Source: Chloromonas sp. AAM2
Taxonomy: Eukaryota; Chlorophyta; Chlorophyceae; Chlamydomonadales; Chlamydomonadaceae
Direction of reading: 5' to 3'
Assembly: GCA_004335635.1 (NCBI GenBank)
Contig: QAXH01006292.1
Coordinates: 1-37,683, forward strand
Length of the DNA stretch: 37,683 nt
Made by a program: the position numbers and the translations under genes. Of the stretch, positions 1 through 10,346 are shown in pieces (the stretch's first letter is position 1; every line of letters begins with the position of its first letter). The notes under the pieces are model-generated. The model did no database searches, was not told the DNA's origin, and saw only the letters and a list, made by a program, of their open reading frames with translations.

Positions 1-84
1 GCTAAGGCACAGGTCGAGGCATACGCTAAGGCACAGGTCGAGGCATACGCTAAGGCACAGGTCAAGGCATACGCTAAGGCCCTT
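1..84. repeat. 24-bp tandem repeat, about 3.5 copies
   Basis: Unit gctaaggcacaggtcgaggcatac occurs three times (the third with one g-to-a change), followed by a partial fourth copy. A multiple of three, it stays open in frame 1 and would encode the octapeptide AKAQVEAY repeated, up to a stop at 187-189. It may be the end of an exon entering from the left or a non-coding minisatellite; the window edge hides which. Confidence 0.8.
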
Positions 85-330
85 GCCCTGTTGCTGAGGA
101 CCCGGCTTCAAAGCATTGGTCACCCTCAGAGCATGCACAATGCTGCACTGTGCACCATGCAGCCGCTGGTGGCTACAAAAAAGAAATGACAGGAAAACTG
201 ACCATCCTCAGGCGACGCTGCACTGTTGGCCGCTGCAAGAAAACGTTCAGTGCAATTGACATCCAAGCAACCCAACCACTGCACATGTGCTTGCCCTCCA
301 TGACTGTTACAGGCGATCAGATTGCTGCAG

Positions 331-731
331 TTCCAGTACCGCGACAGTAAGATCATCTACTGGGATATTCACACATCCCAGGTGGGTCAACCTACACATG
401 TGCGCGCGCACACGCACATGCACACGCACACGGGCACGCACACAGGCAGGCACACGCACGCGCACACGCACGCACACACAGTGAGTGGGTGGGCTGAACA
501 GTTACAGTTGGATCCATTCAGCTTGAGGAGACCTGCAATCTCATTCACTGCTTTTAATGCATAATGGGGCAGGTTTGACTGCTCACCATGTTTGTAATTG
601 CTTCAGTGTAATCGTTGTCCTTTTTCTCACTCGCATTGCAGTCTGAGAGTATCAGAAACTTCCGGGACCTGGGCTTCAAATTCAACAGCACTCAGATGTG
701 CCTGACTGTCCCTGCCAACTACTCGAGTGTG
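331..731 (+). CDS. Two candidate exons of an unidentified gene (partial)
   Basis: Two short stretches look like spliced exons. Exon 331-381 follows attgctgcag and ends at CAG|gtgggt; it encodes FQYRDSKIIYWDIHTSQ. Exon 642-731 follows cgcattgcag and ends at GTG|gtgagt; it encodes a 30-residue piece beginning SESIRNFRDLGFKF. Both have lengths divisible by three and join in phase 0. The first piece vaguely recalls a WD40 strand (KIIYWDIHT), but this is too little to assign a family. No start codon, upstream exon or downstream exon could be placed with confidence. The intron between them contains a CA-rich microsatellite. Existence is moderate to weak; function unknown. Confidence 0.35.
389..480. 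repeat. CA/CG-rich microsatellite
   Basis: Alternating purine-pyrimidine tract of cacacg/cgcaca units with interruptions, inside the intron between the two candidate exons at 331-381 and 642-731. Low-complexity sequence that produces spurious His/Thr-rich open frames. Confidence 0.85.
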
Positions 732-3212
732 GTGAGTGCATCAAAAGATAGTATGATTGCAACCAGCATTCCCTCATGGCGTCCCTGGCTGGCACGTGTT
801 CAGTCCACTGCATCGCTATTGCCACTAAACTGATCCTGACATCTGGGACACTAGCTCTGTTGCCCCGGTAATCCTCGGTCACGGACTGCGGCGTGCCCAT
901 CCCACATTGCCGCCTTGTACCAGAATGAAATTGCCAACACAGCTGTCTAGCCCTTGCCAGGCATACCGCCAGCAATCCTGGCATTTGAACTGGGCTCCTG
1001 TGCATCCCTCGGCAGACGCTGCCGCTGTGAAGCACGCTGAATTTGGAAGTCTGGTAGTCAGGCGTTCTTTGATTGTGGTACCCTTGCAGCAGATGTGTGA
1101 ATAATGCAAAGAGTCGGTTGTGCTGCTGTCCAATGCACAGGATGGAAGCTTTCCTCTGGGCGTGTGCGGAGATCCTGATGACTACATTTTCTGGTGAATT
1201 GGGGTCACATGCTTGCGCATTGCTCCATTGCGAACAGTCCCTCCCTGGACGTTCCCTTGTGTTGTTGGACAGTGGATGCTCTCTGTCTGCTCGTGCGAGT
1301 CTGCTCGTATGAGTGTCTGCTCGTACAATGTCAGTTACACTACATGGCAGTAGTCTGTTTGTCAGTTAGAGTCACGTGAGTGGTACAACCAACAGTCAAC
1401 ACAAGACCAGTTCTCTTGAGTGCTGATAAACACGAACAACTCACGGGACACGAACAACTCACTCTGAGCTTTGAGAAGCTGCTGTTGGACAACGGCCTGG
1501 CCACGAACAGGGACATTGATGACGATGACAGGCGCCGCCTGTCGAGAAAGCTCCATTAGTAGATACATAAGATGACAGAGTACGTGTGAAACTGCGTTCC
1601 AAGCCTTCTTGCTCTGCCACTTTGGGTAGAAGATGTCGGATTTGTCGGATAGCGGGCCCGCGGACCTTATGCTGTGGCCAGGTGTCAGCGCCACATTGCG
1701 TGCTTATTGCCTCCTGCCAATCACTATTTGTTGTGATTTCGTTTAGAGCATGCCAGGAGAACGGCATGATTATGTGAATGCATACGTATTACGTGACCAG
1801 AAACAATAATTGGTGAAAGATATCTATGTTTTGCAATTGCAACAATAAGCCAACTTGCTTCAGTGCGTGTTCTGTTATAATGCTGGTAGCTTGACAATCA
1901 TTGATGACATTGTTGTGCCATGCATTGATCACCATGCATTGATCACCATGCATTGATCACCATGCATTGATCACCATGCATTTGCTGTTGCGTTGCTTAC
2001 CCGATGGTTTGCTGTTTGGGCAACTACTACGCTAATGCGAGGATTCCATGCATCAAGAGACATAAGCTTACGGTTCAAGCTTGAGCCACACGAATTGATT
2101 TGAGGTCTGAGATGTTAGCTTTCCAACCGTGGCTGTTTTTACTTTGTGACAACTGCTCCACTTTTGTGGTGCAAAGCCAGATCTAACATGTACAAGGCTG
2201 TTGGATGATATTGTGGAAAAGAACTGGCAGTCATCGTTTTTTATGCTTGCAATGTATGAGGAGCCGGTGATAGATTACACCTGGGCTTCCCCAGAAGCGA
2301 GAGAGGGATGACAGGCCCCAGGTCTCTGTAAAGAACTGATATCTTATCTGGGATATGTGCCATGTCACCAGCCACCTGCCTTGGTCTCCGAACTACACAC
2401 ACTTGCATTCCAGCCACAACACAAAGAGAATTTGTTGACTACCTGTGTTGTTGTTACAAGGCCATCAGTCACGGGATAATAACCGGGCTGGTGATATGCT
2501 TAGGTATGTATAGCTCAGCCACCACAACGCCTTATCCTGGCATGCTTCAGTGTCACCACAAACTCCATCCGGGCATGCTTCAGTTCACACACTTAGCGAC
2601 CAACAGTTCAATCCCACGCTGGTGGTGCTATGTACAATCTATTGCAGGCCTGAGTGGGCCACTTGTCCAGGCCGCAATACCCATTGCCACTGAAAGAGAC
2701 TGATCGATCAGAACTGTCTGCTTGACTAGTGTCCAACAAACAATCAGTCTAATTCAAAAACCCAGGCAGCAGTCTGTAAACCGACATTGGACTACAATTG
2801 TCAAGCAAGGAAACAATGCAAGCTGTCACAAAGCCGGCCTACACATCTGAATTGCATACAAGAAGATAGCAGCTAAGTTGCGGCTGGCAAAACAGACAGG
2901 GGTATATCTCTGCACATGCACATTACTTTCTCATGCACAAAGCCTTATCACAGGCATACTAACCAAAACCAATAATTTACATTGTTTCTGGCCACGTGTT
3001 TTGCTCAATGGTTTTCAATGTGTACATGCACAGGTCTTGCTCCTTGATGCATAAGGCACTTTCCAAGACCATCTATAACCATCAGTCGAGGCAATCTGAC
3101 TCAGCACCCCTGACTTGAATGCCATGAGGGAACCCTCCAGGTCAGTGCGATCCCAGGTCTGGACTGGACGCCCCTGGTGCTGCAGTGCCGCACACGGCAT
3201 TCCGGTGCGCAC
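732..3212. other. No supported gene; repeats only
   Basis: About 2.5 kb without a credible exon chain. Open frames here are short, lack matching splice sites and show no recognisable motif. It includes the 14-bp tandem at 1919-1980. A ttaca (reverse complement of TGTAA, the usual green-algal polyadenylation signal) at about 2979 could serve the Tousled-like kinase gene, which ends at 3213 on the minus strand; this is inference. Confidence 0.5.
1919..1980. repeat. 14-bp tandem repeat, 4.4 copies
   Basis: Unit catgcattgatcac is repeated four times exactly, followed by catgca. Each unit contains two perfect 6-bp palindromes, atgcat and tgatca, so the array is a regular ladder of palindromic sites about 14 bp apart. 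It lies in a gene-free stretch. Confidence 0.9.
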
Positions 3213-6200
3213 TTACTCCGCGCGACCGGCCGCCCCTGCCCCATTGCCAGCACCCGCCTTGCGGTTCCCGCTGAGGTAGGGGTCTGCAGCGGCCGCCGCC
3301 ACGTCCCACCTGTCCACCGCTCGCAACGCGAGGCAGCGGCGCATGAACTCCTTGGCCTCCGCACTCACTGACGGCTTGGTGGGGAACTCAACCTGCACGC
3401 ACGCGGACATAGCCATGTGATGCGCATGTCTCATGTCGTCTGCAGCCCACGTGCGTGACATGGTCAGCCGCACTGCTTAGACTGAGCGCAGGTTGACCGC
3501 ACTGATCCCTAGTCAATGCATTCCTGTCCATACCGCTGTACAGCAGTGCCATCGCGTGTGCAGGCGGAAGGGATCAACCGAGCCACCCACGTGCCAACCG
3601 GATGAGTATTGCTACACGTAGTGGCATTGTCGGTCACGCACCTCCCTGGCGCCCAGCACCACCCGGTCCCGCATGATCTGCTCCTGGCTCAGCCCCTCCC
3701 CGTACGGCCGCCGCCCGAACAGCATCTGGTAGAAGATGACGCCCACACTCCACACGTCCACCTGCACACGACAACACCGCTCAGAACCCCTCTGCAGTGG
3801 TAGCATGTAAGACGTTCGGCCCTGCTGACCTTGCACCACCCCCGCACACGACCGCGCGACCCAGGTGCCTTCACAATCGTAGGCAAGGCTGACATCAGCA
3901 TGCAAGCCACACAAACAACTTCTAGTTTGCAGGTGTTCTGAATGCCTCACACTGAGCGCTTTCCAAGCCATTCCAGCAAGGCGCTAACAGTGATAGGCAC
4001 AGCGTACAAAGGGCAGCAATCATGTTAGTTGCAGCCTGTGTGCAAGGCTGTTTCACCTTGTTAGTTATCTTGGGTGCGTGCGGCCCGCCGATTTCAAAGC
4101 ACTCGGGCGGCAGGTACCAGTAGGTGCCTGCGCCCTGGCTGGTCAGCTCCATGCCCATGGTGGCGCCCTCCTCAACCACCTGAAAGAAACCGACAAACAC
4201 GTGGGTGATCACGTGGATATCTGGGCGACTTTGAAGTTTTGCTGCTAGGCCTCTCAGCGGGAGAAAACAGACTATCAACTGTTGTGCCTTGTCGGCGCGA
4301 CATAGGCCTGCTGTGCCAGTGGCAACGCACACCAGCTGGGCGCCACCCCTGTGCTGGCACCACCCCATCAGCCCACCTTGCTGAGTCCAAAGTCAGTGAT
4401 CTTGGCCAGTCCCAGGCCGTCAAACAGTATGTTGGCTGGCTTGAGGTCGTAGTGGATTATCCGCCTGCCCGGCTGGTTGAGGTAGAAGAGGCCGGCCATG
4501 ACCTGGCTGATGATGGAGCGCGCCTCCTTCTCAGGGAGCAACTGCGGGAGACACAGCCAGGCACGGCGCATCACGACCGCTGATGGTGACGGTAATTGTG
4601 GTGCCAATGCATGTCTTCACCCCAATGGTAGTTGGCCACTCAGACAGTAAGGGCCATCTGTATGTGCAGTGTGCCTGTAAATGGATCCTTGCCAGGGGTC
4701 AAGGTGCCCCAGCACGCCGGTTGCATATGCTTGCCAGGACGTGCTCAGTGAGTTGTATTAAGTGCGTGCACGTGCCCTTGCAATGCCGTGTCATCACGCG
4801 ACTTGAATTCCTTCACACCTGGCCAACTCCAGCTGAACAAAGGAATAGGCAGCATTTCATACGGCACGCCGGCCTTCCCAACGCCCTCCTTTCCTGTCAT
4901 CGAACGGCGTGCTAGCCCCTCCCTCCCTCTCTTCATACGGCCTAACCCTAACCCAGCCACTCCCCTCCTTCCCCCTAACCGAGTGTTCCCTGAGCATGGT
5001 GTCAAGGTCCCCCCCCTCGCAGTAATCCAGCACGGTGGCAAAGCAGTGCGCGTCCACCTCTAGGATGTCAACCAGACCCACGATGTGCGGGTGGCGGAGC
5101 GCCTGCAGGCAGGGCGGCAACACATGCGGTGTCTGGGAGGGCGGCAACACATGCGGTGTGTCGGAGGACGGCAACACATGTGTGGCTATGAAGCAGAGGC
5201 ACACTCATCGAAGCACGGCACACTGAAAGCGCAATATTGATATGCCACTAACTACTGAGAGCGTGATGTGTAGTCATGGGAAGCCATGTGCACATATATC
5301 ATTTTCAAGTCTTTCTGTGGGGTGCTGTGGCAAGAGGCATGATATGCAATTCTTTGTCAGTTCGGCGAGTCAGCACCCTGTGTGTCGGCCCATTCCCTCA
5401 CCTTTTGAATGTCGACTTCCCTTATTGCGTGCTTGACGTAGCTGGCCTTGCGTGCCTCGCTCCACCCAGGGTTCAGCTGATGCACCTTGGCCGCCACCAC
5501 CCGCAGCTCGCGCAGATCGTACGCCTGCGAGCACAACATACAGGGGCAGATCATGTGCAGGACGGGCCAAGTATAGAGTGGGATCATCTCATTAGTGCAG
5601 CAAGAGCTGTTATTGGTTGTCCACCTGCTGGGCAAGGGTGATGGTCATGTGCACAGCATGGCAGACTTTAAGTTGAGATAGGAATGCCAACAAGGATCTC
5701 AACCGCATACATGCTCATGTTCAGACATGCCCCCCTGCTTCTTCGCCTGACAACACCTGTGCTCTTTGGCCCGACTCTGAATGTGAAGCTCCCCTCCCGC
5801 AGTCATCCATCACAGCCACCTGCCCCTGATCCCTCCTCCTCACCTTGAACACTTCACTAAAGCCTCCCTTGCCCAACATGCTGAGCAGCACGAACCGCCC
5901 ACCCAGCACAGTGGTGCCACATTCGAACCGGGACCCGTCCTGCACATTGCAGTGTTAGGGGTACAGCTCCGTTTTGATGCGCCGACCTGCCATGGCTGAA
6001 GGGTTGGCACACATCTAATGCCAATGGGTGGATTGGCTGGCAAAGACTAGAAGACTGGGAACAGGCACTGCAGCAGGCGTATATCACGTCTGCTTACATG
6101 GGCCGTTAGTGATCCGCACTGGCCAGGTGTTTGAAGCTGGAGTGATTGCCTCCATCCTGCCACACACCTACCACCGCACCACCGGTGCTGCTCACACCAC

Positions 6201-9200
6201 AGCCCCCTCCATGCAACCCCCTCTTCGCCCTCACCTCGTCTCTCTGCCTCTTGAGCGTGCGCACATAGCGCGCCTTGTCGGCCGCCAGCCTCTCACTGTC
6301 CTCCTTGACCACATCCTCCTCGCGCTTCAACGCAGCCAAACGCATCTGGAAGGAACACCACACCACACAGGACACAAGACTGATAAACATGGCTTCCTAT
6401 ATGCTCCCTAGGAAAGGGCCACCAAAGCTGGGAAGCGAATGGGCAATGTTCCATGCTGCCATGGTGGCCTTCTGCTTCTCCCCGACAAGCTCAGGTTGCT
6501 CTGCTAAGCCTGCCTCGTGCTGCCCATCCCTGCCCAAACCATGCACCTTACCCTGTAGATTTCATCCTGCGTGACAAACTCCAGCCCGTCCATGTAGGGT
6601 CCCTCCGGGCCGCTGCCGCTCGCAGCTGTGTAGGCGACCCCCGCAGCGGCGGCTGCGGCCCGTGCCGCGGAGGGTGGCGGGGCGAGCTTCTTGCGCAGCG
6701 CCTGCAGGGCAACAGCTTTGCGCTTGACTTCACGCTTACCCACTGAGAGTCCAATCAAATGCAGAACGAGAGTTGACCTGTTCGGGCATCTGTGCTGCAT
6801 GGCAAGTCGAGCTGCTGTGCCTATCACGTGGGCTGGGTTCATTGCAGCAGACGTGCGCTGGGTTTGCGGACCAGCCAAAGTGGTCTTACGCAGTCCCATT
6901 GTGCTCCATCTTGCATTGGTCCTGAATCGCGCTGGCGGCTCTGCCCACCTACCTTTCTCGCTGCCTCAACCTCCTCTCGTTGTGCCGTCAACGCCGCCTG
7001 GCGCGCGGCCAACACTGCCGCTGCCTGACCGTCTTCCCACACCTGCAACCGGCCAACACAGGGCAGGGTGACACGCAATGCGACGCGTCTAAAAATGCCT
7101 ACGCATCATGTGCCATGTGCACTTGTTGCATGGCCAAGGGGCTTGTTCAAGAGGTCATCCTCATCTCACTCGTCCATCCACCCTTTTCTTCTCTTGTTAG
7201 TCAGATGCTGTCTATGCCCATCTTTGCTATAATTTGCTCCTCACCTTGGTCAGCACACACCCAGACCTTAGTCAGCAACCTACCAAATGGAATGATGCAC
7301 TGCAGAGAACTGTCCTCAACTCTGAGGCACGCATGGCTGCCAGCCCGCAGCCCTTCGCCCCCCGCATCCACCAGCCCACTGCACACATCATCAGCATATG
7401 ATAGGCCATGTAACCTCTTGGTGCGGACGTACCTCCTGCAGTGCCAATCCGTTTCGTTGAACTGCGATATTGCCCAACCTTGCTGCTGCAGATGCCAGCT
7501 GCATGCGACTGAGGTCGTGCTTGTCCTTTGCTGCACTGCATATGATACGAGTGAGCTCAGACCTGCAGACATGCACACACGGAGCCTGTCAACAGGTGAG
7601 GCTGCATACGTGACAGTTCAAAGCAGCTGCCTGGCTAAGCAAGGGCCGCGTTGGGATACCAGCCTTCTGTGCATGCACTGCACTGCAAAGGTGATGCGCA
7701 CATTGTGTATCTCTAGATGGCCAGCCTGGCATGAGGCTTGCAGGCCTGCTACACTGGCACCTGGCGCTACACACGCCCTCACCTGACTTTTGCATCTCTT
7801 TCCTCCGAGGCCTGCCGCGCTCTTGTGAGCTCTGTGGCCAGCCCCTGGGCGCGCGCCAGGGCCGCCGACGCCTCCGCTGTGAGCTCATTGGCACGCCGGT
7901 CGGCGGCAGCAGAGCACTGCCTGCACACATGGCATGTGTACATGGGAACAGTGTTCGCCATGAACAGTAACAGCATGGCAACCATCACCATGATGGTATG
8001 CCTTGCCACGAGCTGGGTATGAACAACACATGCCCATGTGCCGACAAGCAGTCTGTGCAGTCTACGCAGCTCAATCACAATCTGCAACGCTCAATGCCAG
8101 TCCAGAGGTCAACCCAAGTACGCCATGTGCGTCAGAGATACAGTACAGTACTGACCGCTGCCTGTCTACCTGAGTTGTTGTTGCATCTCCACCAGTTGCT
8201 TGTCCCTGGCTGCAAGTTGCTCGGCCAGGTGCCGCGCCTGCAACCGACAGCACACACAGGACTGGTGATGCATACATCAACGCACCACAGGTGCAAGCGG
8301 CTTTCTACTGCTAGCTCGTATCTGCCAGCCTGCAATCCATGCAATTTTCAACATACGTTCACAAGTGTGTTTCCTCCGACATACTAGAGTGGTCTCCAAG
8401 CCGTGCTAACTCCACACCCTCTGACCGCAGTCACGCTGTCAGGCAAGCGGCATGGGTGAGCAACTGGCAAAACAACAGAGTAGGTGCAGCTCAGCTATCC
8501 GGATACCCCTGCCCTGCATGGACCGCCATGTGAAAAGCTCCTCTCACCTGTGCTGCAAATTCCTGCATGCGTGCCTGCTCCCCTGGTGTCTGTAGGGTGC
8601 CTGTTTCCGGTATCGCTGCTAGGGGTGCACTAGAGGCATGCCGCAGGCCGGTGCCGGCAACGGGTCCAGCGTTCGAAACAGCCCTTGACCTTGAAGGTGT
8701 GAGCGACCCATGGCCAACAGTACCCTCCCCAACACCCGTTTTCTCAGCTGACCCGGGTGGCAGTGGCGGTTGATTCTGTTGCCTGCTGCCTGCAGCCCCT
8801 GTGCTGCGGAGCCCGTCTTGTGGCCCACCACGGAAAGGCGAGGTGTGGCAGTTCCGCTGCAAGGCTTGCTGCTGCTGCTGCTGCTGTGGGCAAGGCCCTG
8901 CAGACAGCCCATGGGATAAGTCTGAGTCCCGACTGCTGCCATCCACGACTGGGTAGTATGCGTTGAGAGTGGTCTGGCCTGTGCCTATTGTCTTCATTGC
9001 GCTGCTTCCACCTGCTGCGCCTCCGCTGTTGCGTGCAGGGGGTGCTCCGGTCTTGGGAGCAGTGCGTGGGGCAGCTCTGGCCTGGGCGCCAGATGGCGCT
9101 GCGGGTGTGCTACCAGGCAGCATAGCTGCTCTGGAAGGCGTGCTAGCTGCTGGAGGTTGCTGCTGGGCAGGTCCAGTGTCCCATCTTGGCTGCAGGTCCT

Positions 9201-9779
9201 GAGGGCCCATGCCGCCTGCACAGTCACGGCATGCTTATGGTTGCATGCATGTGTGGCTTTGACTGCTTGTGATGTTGTCAGAACTTGTAGAAGAGACCGT
9301 AGGTCAGATTTGCCGGTATGGCATTCTGCCATGTTAGTTGAGCTGCATGTCGCTGTCATATTGGAAAGGTTGACATTCAGAGCAACAAGCTCACCTGGGG
9401 AAGGGACTGGCATCGGGGCCTGTGGTCTTTGTTCAAGAGGTGAGCTGTTTCTTTTGCGCTTGTGCGCCCTCTCGGGGGCGACCGCGCCTTGCACCGGCTT
9501 CAAAGGTTGCCGTGGTGCCTGGCTACCTGGCTGAAGCGCTGCTGGGTTGGCAGCCTGATCATGGCTTATAGAATTCGACCCGTTGCATGGCTCCGCAGCA
9601 GCATTCTCTTGCGCCTGAACAAATTGTATGCCTGCAGCTGCCAATGCCACTTGGCGTACATCAGAAATTACAACATCCTGACCTACGAGCCGCTTCTCCA
9701 ACAGGCGCAGGCGGGCCTCGTTGCTCAGCCCGCCTCCAGAAAGTGCATTCAACAGCTCGCCTGGGATCGCGATGTTCAT
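3213..9779 (-). CDS. TLK: Tousled-like serine/threonine kinase (TLK), 15 exons
   Basis: Nuclear kinase of the Tousled family, known to phosphorylate the histone chaperone Asf1 and to act in chromatin assembly during replication. Minus-strand exons: 9779-9395, 9215-8548, 8237-8170, 7920-7783, 7562-7433, 7042-6953, 6701-6552, 6345-6235, 5939-5844, 5524-5402, 5102-4980, 4541-4377, 4179-4057, 3761-3642, 3392-3213. All junctions are GT-AG and in phase, giving 889 aa. Residues 1-250 are Pro/Ala/Gln-rich with KRKR (107-110) and a poly-Gln run; 350-580 are charged coiled coil. The kinase domain starts about 590: GKGGFSEV (603-610), Lys625 in [12 protein letters not shown] (724-731), DFG (744-746), then GTYWYLPPE and [18 protein letters not shown], all TLK signatures. 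Longer than typical 690-790 aa members because of the N-terminal half. The terminal TAA overlaps a consensus donor (gtaagt), so a further exon is possible. It is divergent from the ankyrin gene. Confidence 0.95.
5113..5184. repeat. About 27-bp tandem repeat in a TLK intron
   Basis: Three imperfect copies of ggcggcaacacatgcggtgt plus a variable gggag/cggagg spacer. They lie immediately 5' (in gene orientation) of the acceptor for the exon beginning at 5102, so the repeat makes up the branch-point region of that intron. Confidence 0.8.
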
Positions 9780-10346
9780 CTTAGGGCCTATACTGCTATT
9801 TGTTTGTGCAGTCGTCCATCTCTTCAATGCTATTTTTGAGATCGACCAGCCCACACCTGGAGGGATTTCAAATCAAAGGAAGGGAAACGTCTGGTTTCGG
9901 AGAGAGCAGAGTTACGAAACCCTGCAAACCCTTGGCAGCGAGGCTGCCCTCAAACAAAAGCTGAGCAGCGCTCAGTTGTAACAGCTACTCCGATTGATGG
10001 CAACAGTCGCCCACAGGCCTTGCGACCGATCAGGGCAGGGTGAATGTTCAGTTGTCTGAACTTGGTTGGTATTGCGTAGCGCTCACTCCAATAAATTGAT
10101 CATCACAAATCATAGTTGGCACGCGGACCAGTCCGCAAAACCCTTTTGACATCGCTTCATTGCATCATGCCCAGCAGGTTTGTGAGTGACACCAGGCAGC
10201 GCACCACGCGGCAGCAGGCTCTGTTGCAGGCACAGATGTTTTGCTTGATGCTTGTGTCCCAACAAGCAACACGAGGTGATGACAACGATTTGTTTTTGCT
10301 TCTTTGACGCTTAAACCCCCTGTATGTCAGCAGGATACAGTGAACC
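9780..10346. promoter_or_regulatory. Divergent intergenic region, TLK / ankyrin gene
   Basis: About 570 bp separate the TLK start codon (9779, minus) from the proposed ankyrin-gene start (10347, plus). Both promoters should lie here. No clear TATA box or other named element was recognised. Short open frames present have no coding features. Confidence 0.5.

Noticed and set aside
845..1104. IWDTSSVAPVILGHG, resembling a WD40 strand after the 642-731 exon
   Set aside because: A stop codon lies just upstream in frame and no acceptor separates them, so it cannot be joined to the candidate exons.
2362..2703. 113-codon plus-strand open frame
   Set aside because: No family feature, no splice context; contains a short internal duplication (ggcatgcttcagt) that explains its composition.
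4936..4980. cctaaccctaaccc as a telomere tract
   Set aside because: Only two perfect units, inside a TLK intron next to the donor; too short to call.
5920..5940. ggttcgaat, tRNA T-loop-like
   Set aside because: Lies in a TLK coding exon and has no flanking acceptor stem or anticodon arm.
6980..7786. 268-codon plus-strand open frame
   Set aside because: It runs antisense across TLK exons and introns and shows no motif; the minus-strand exons here have matching splice phases.
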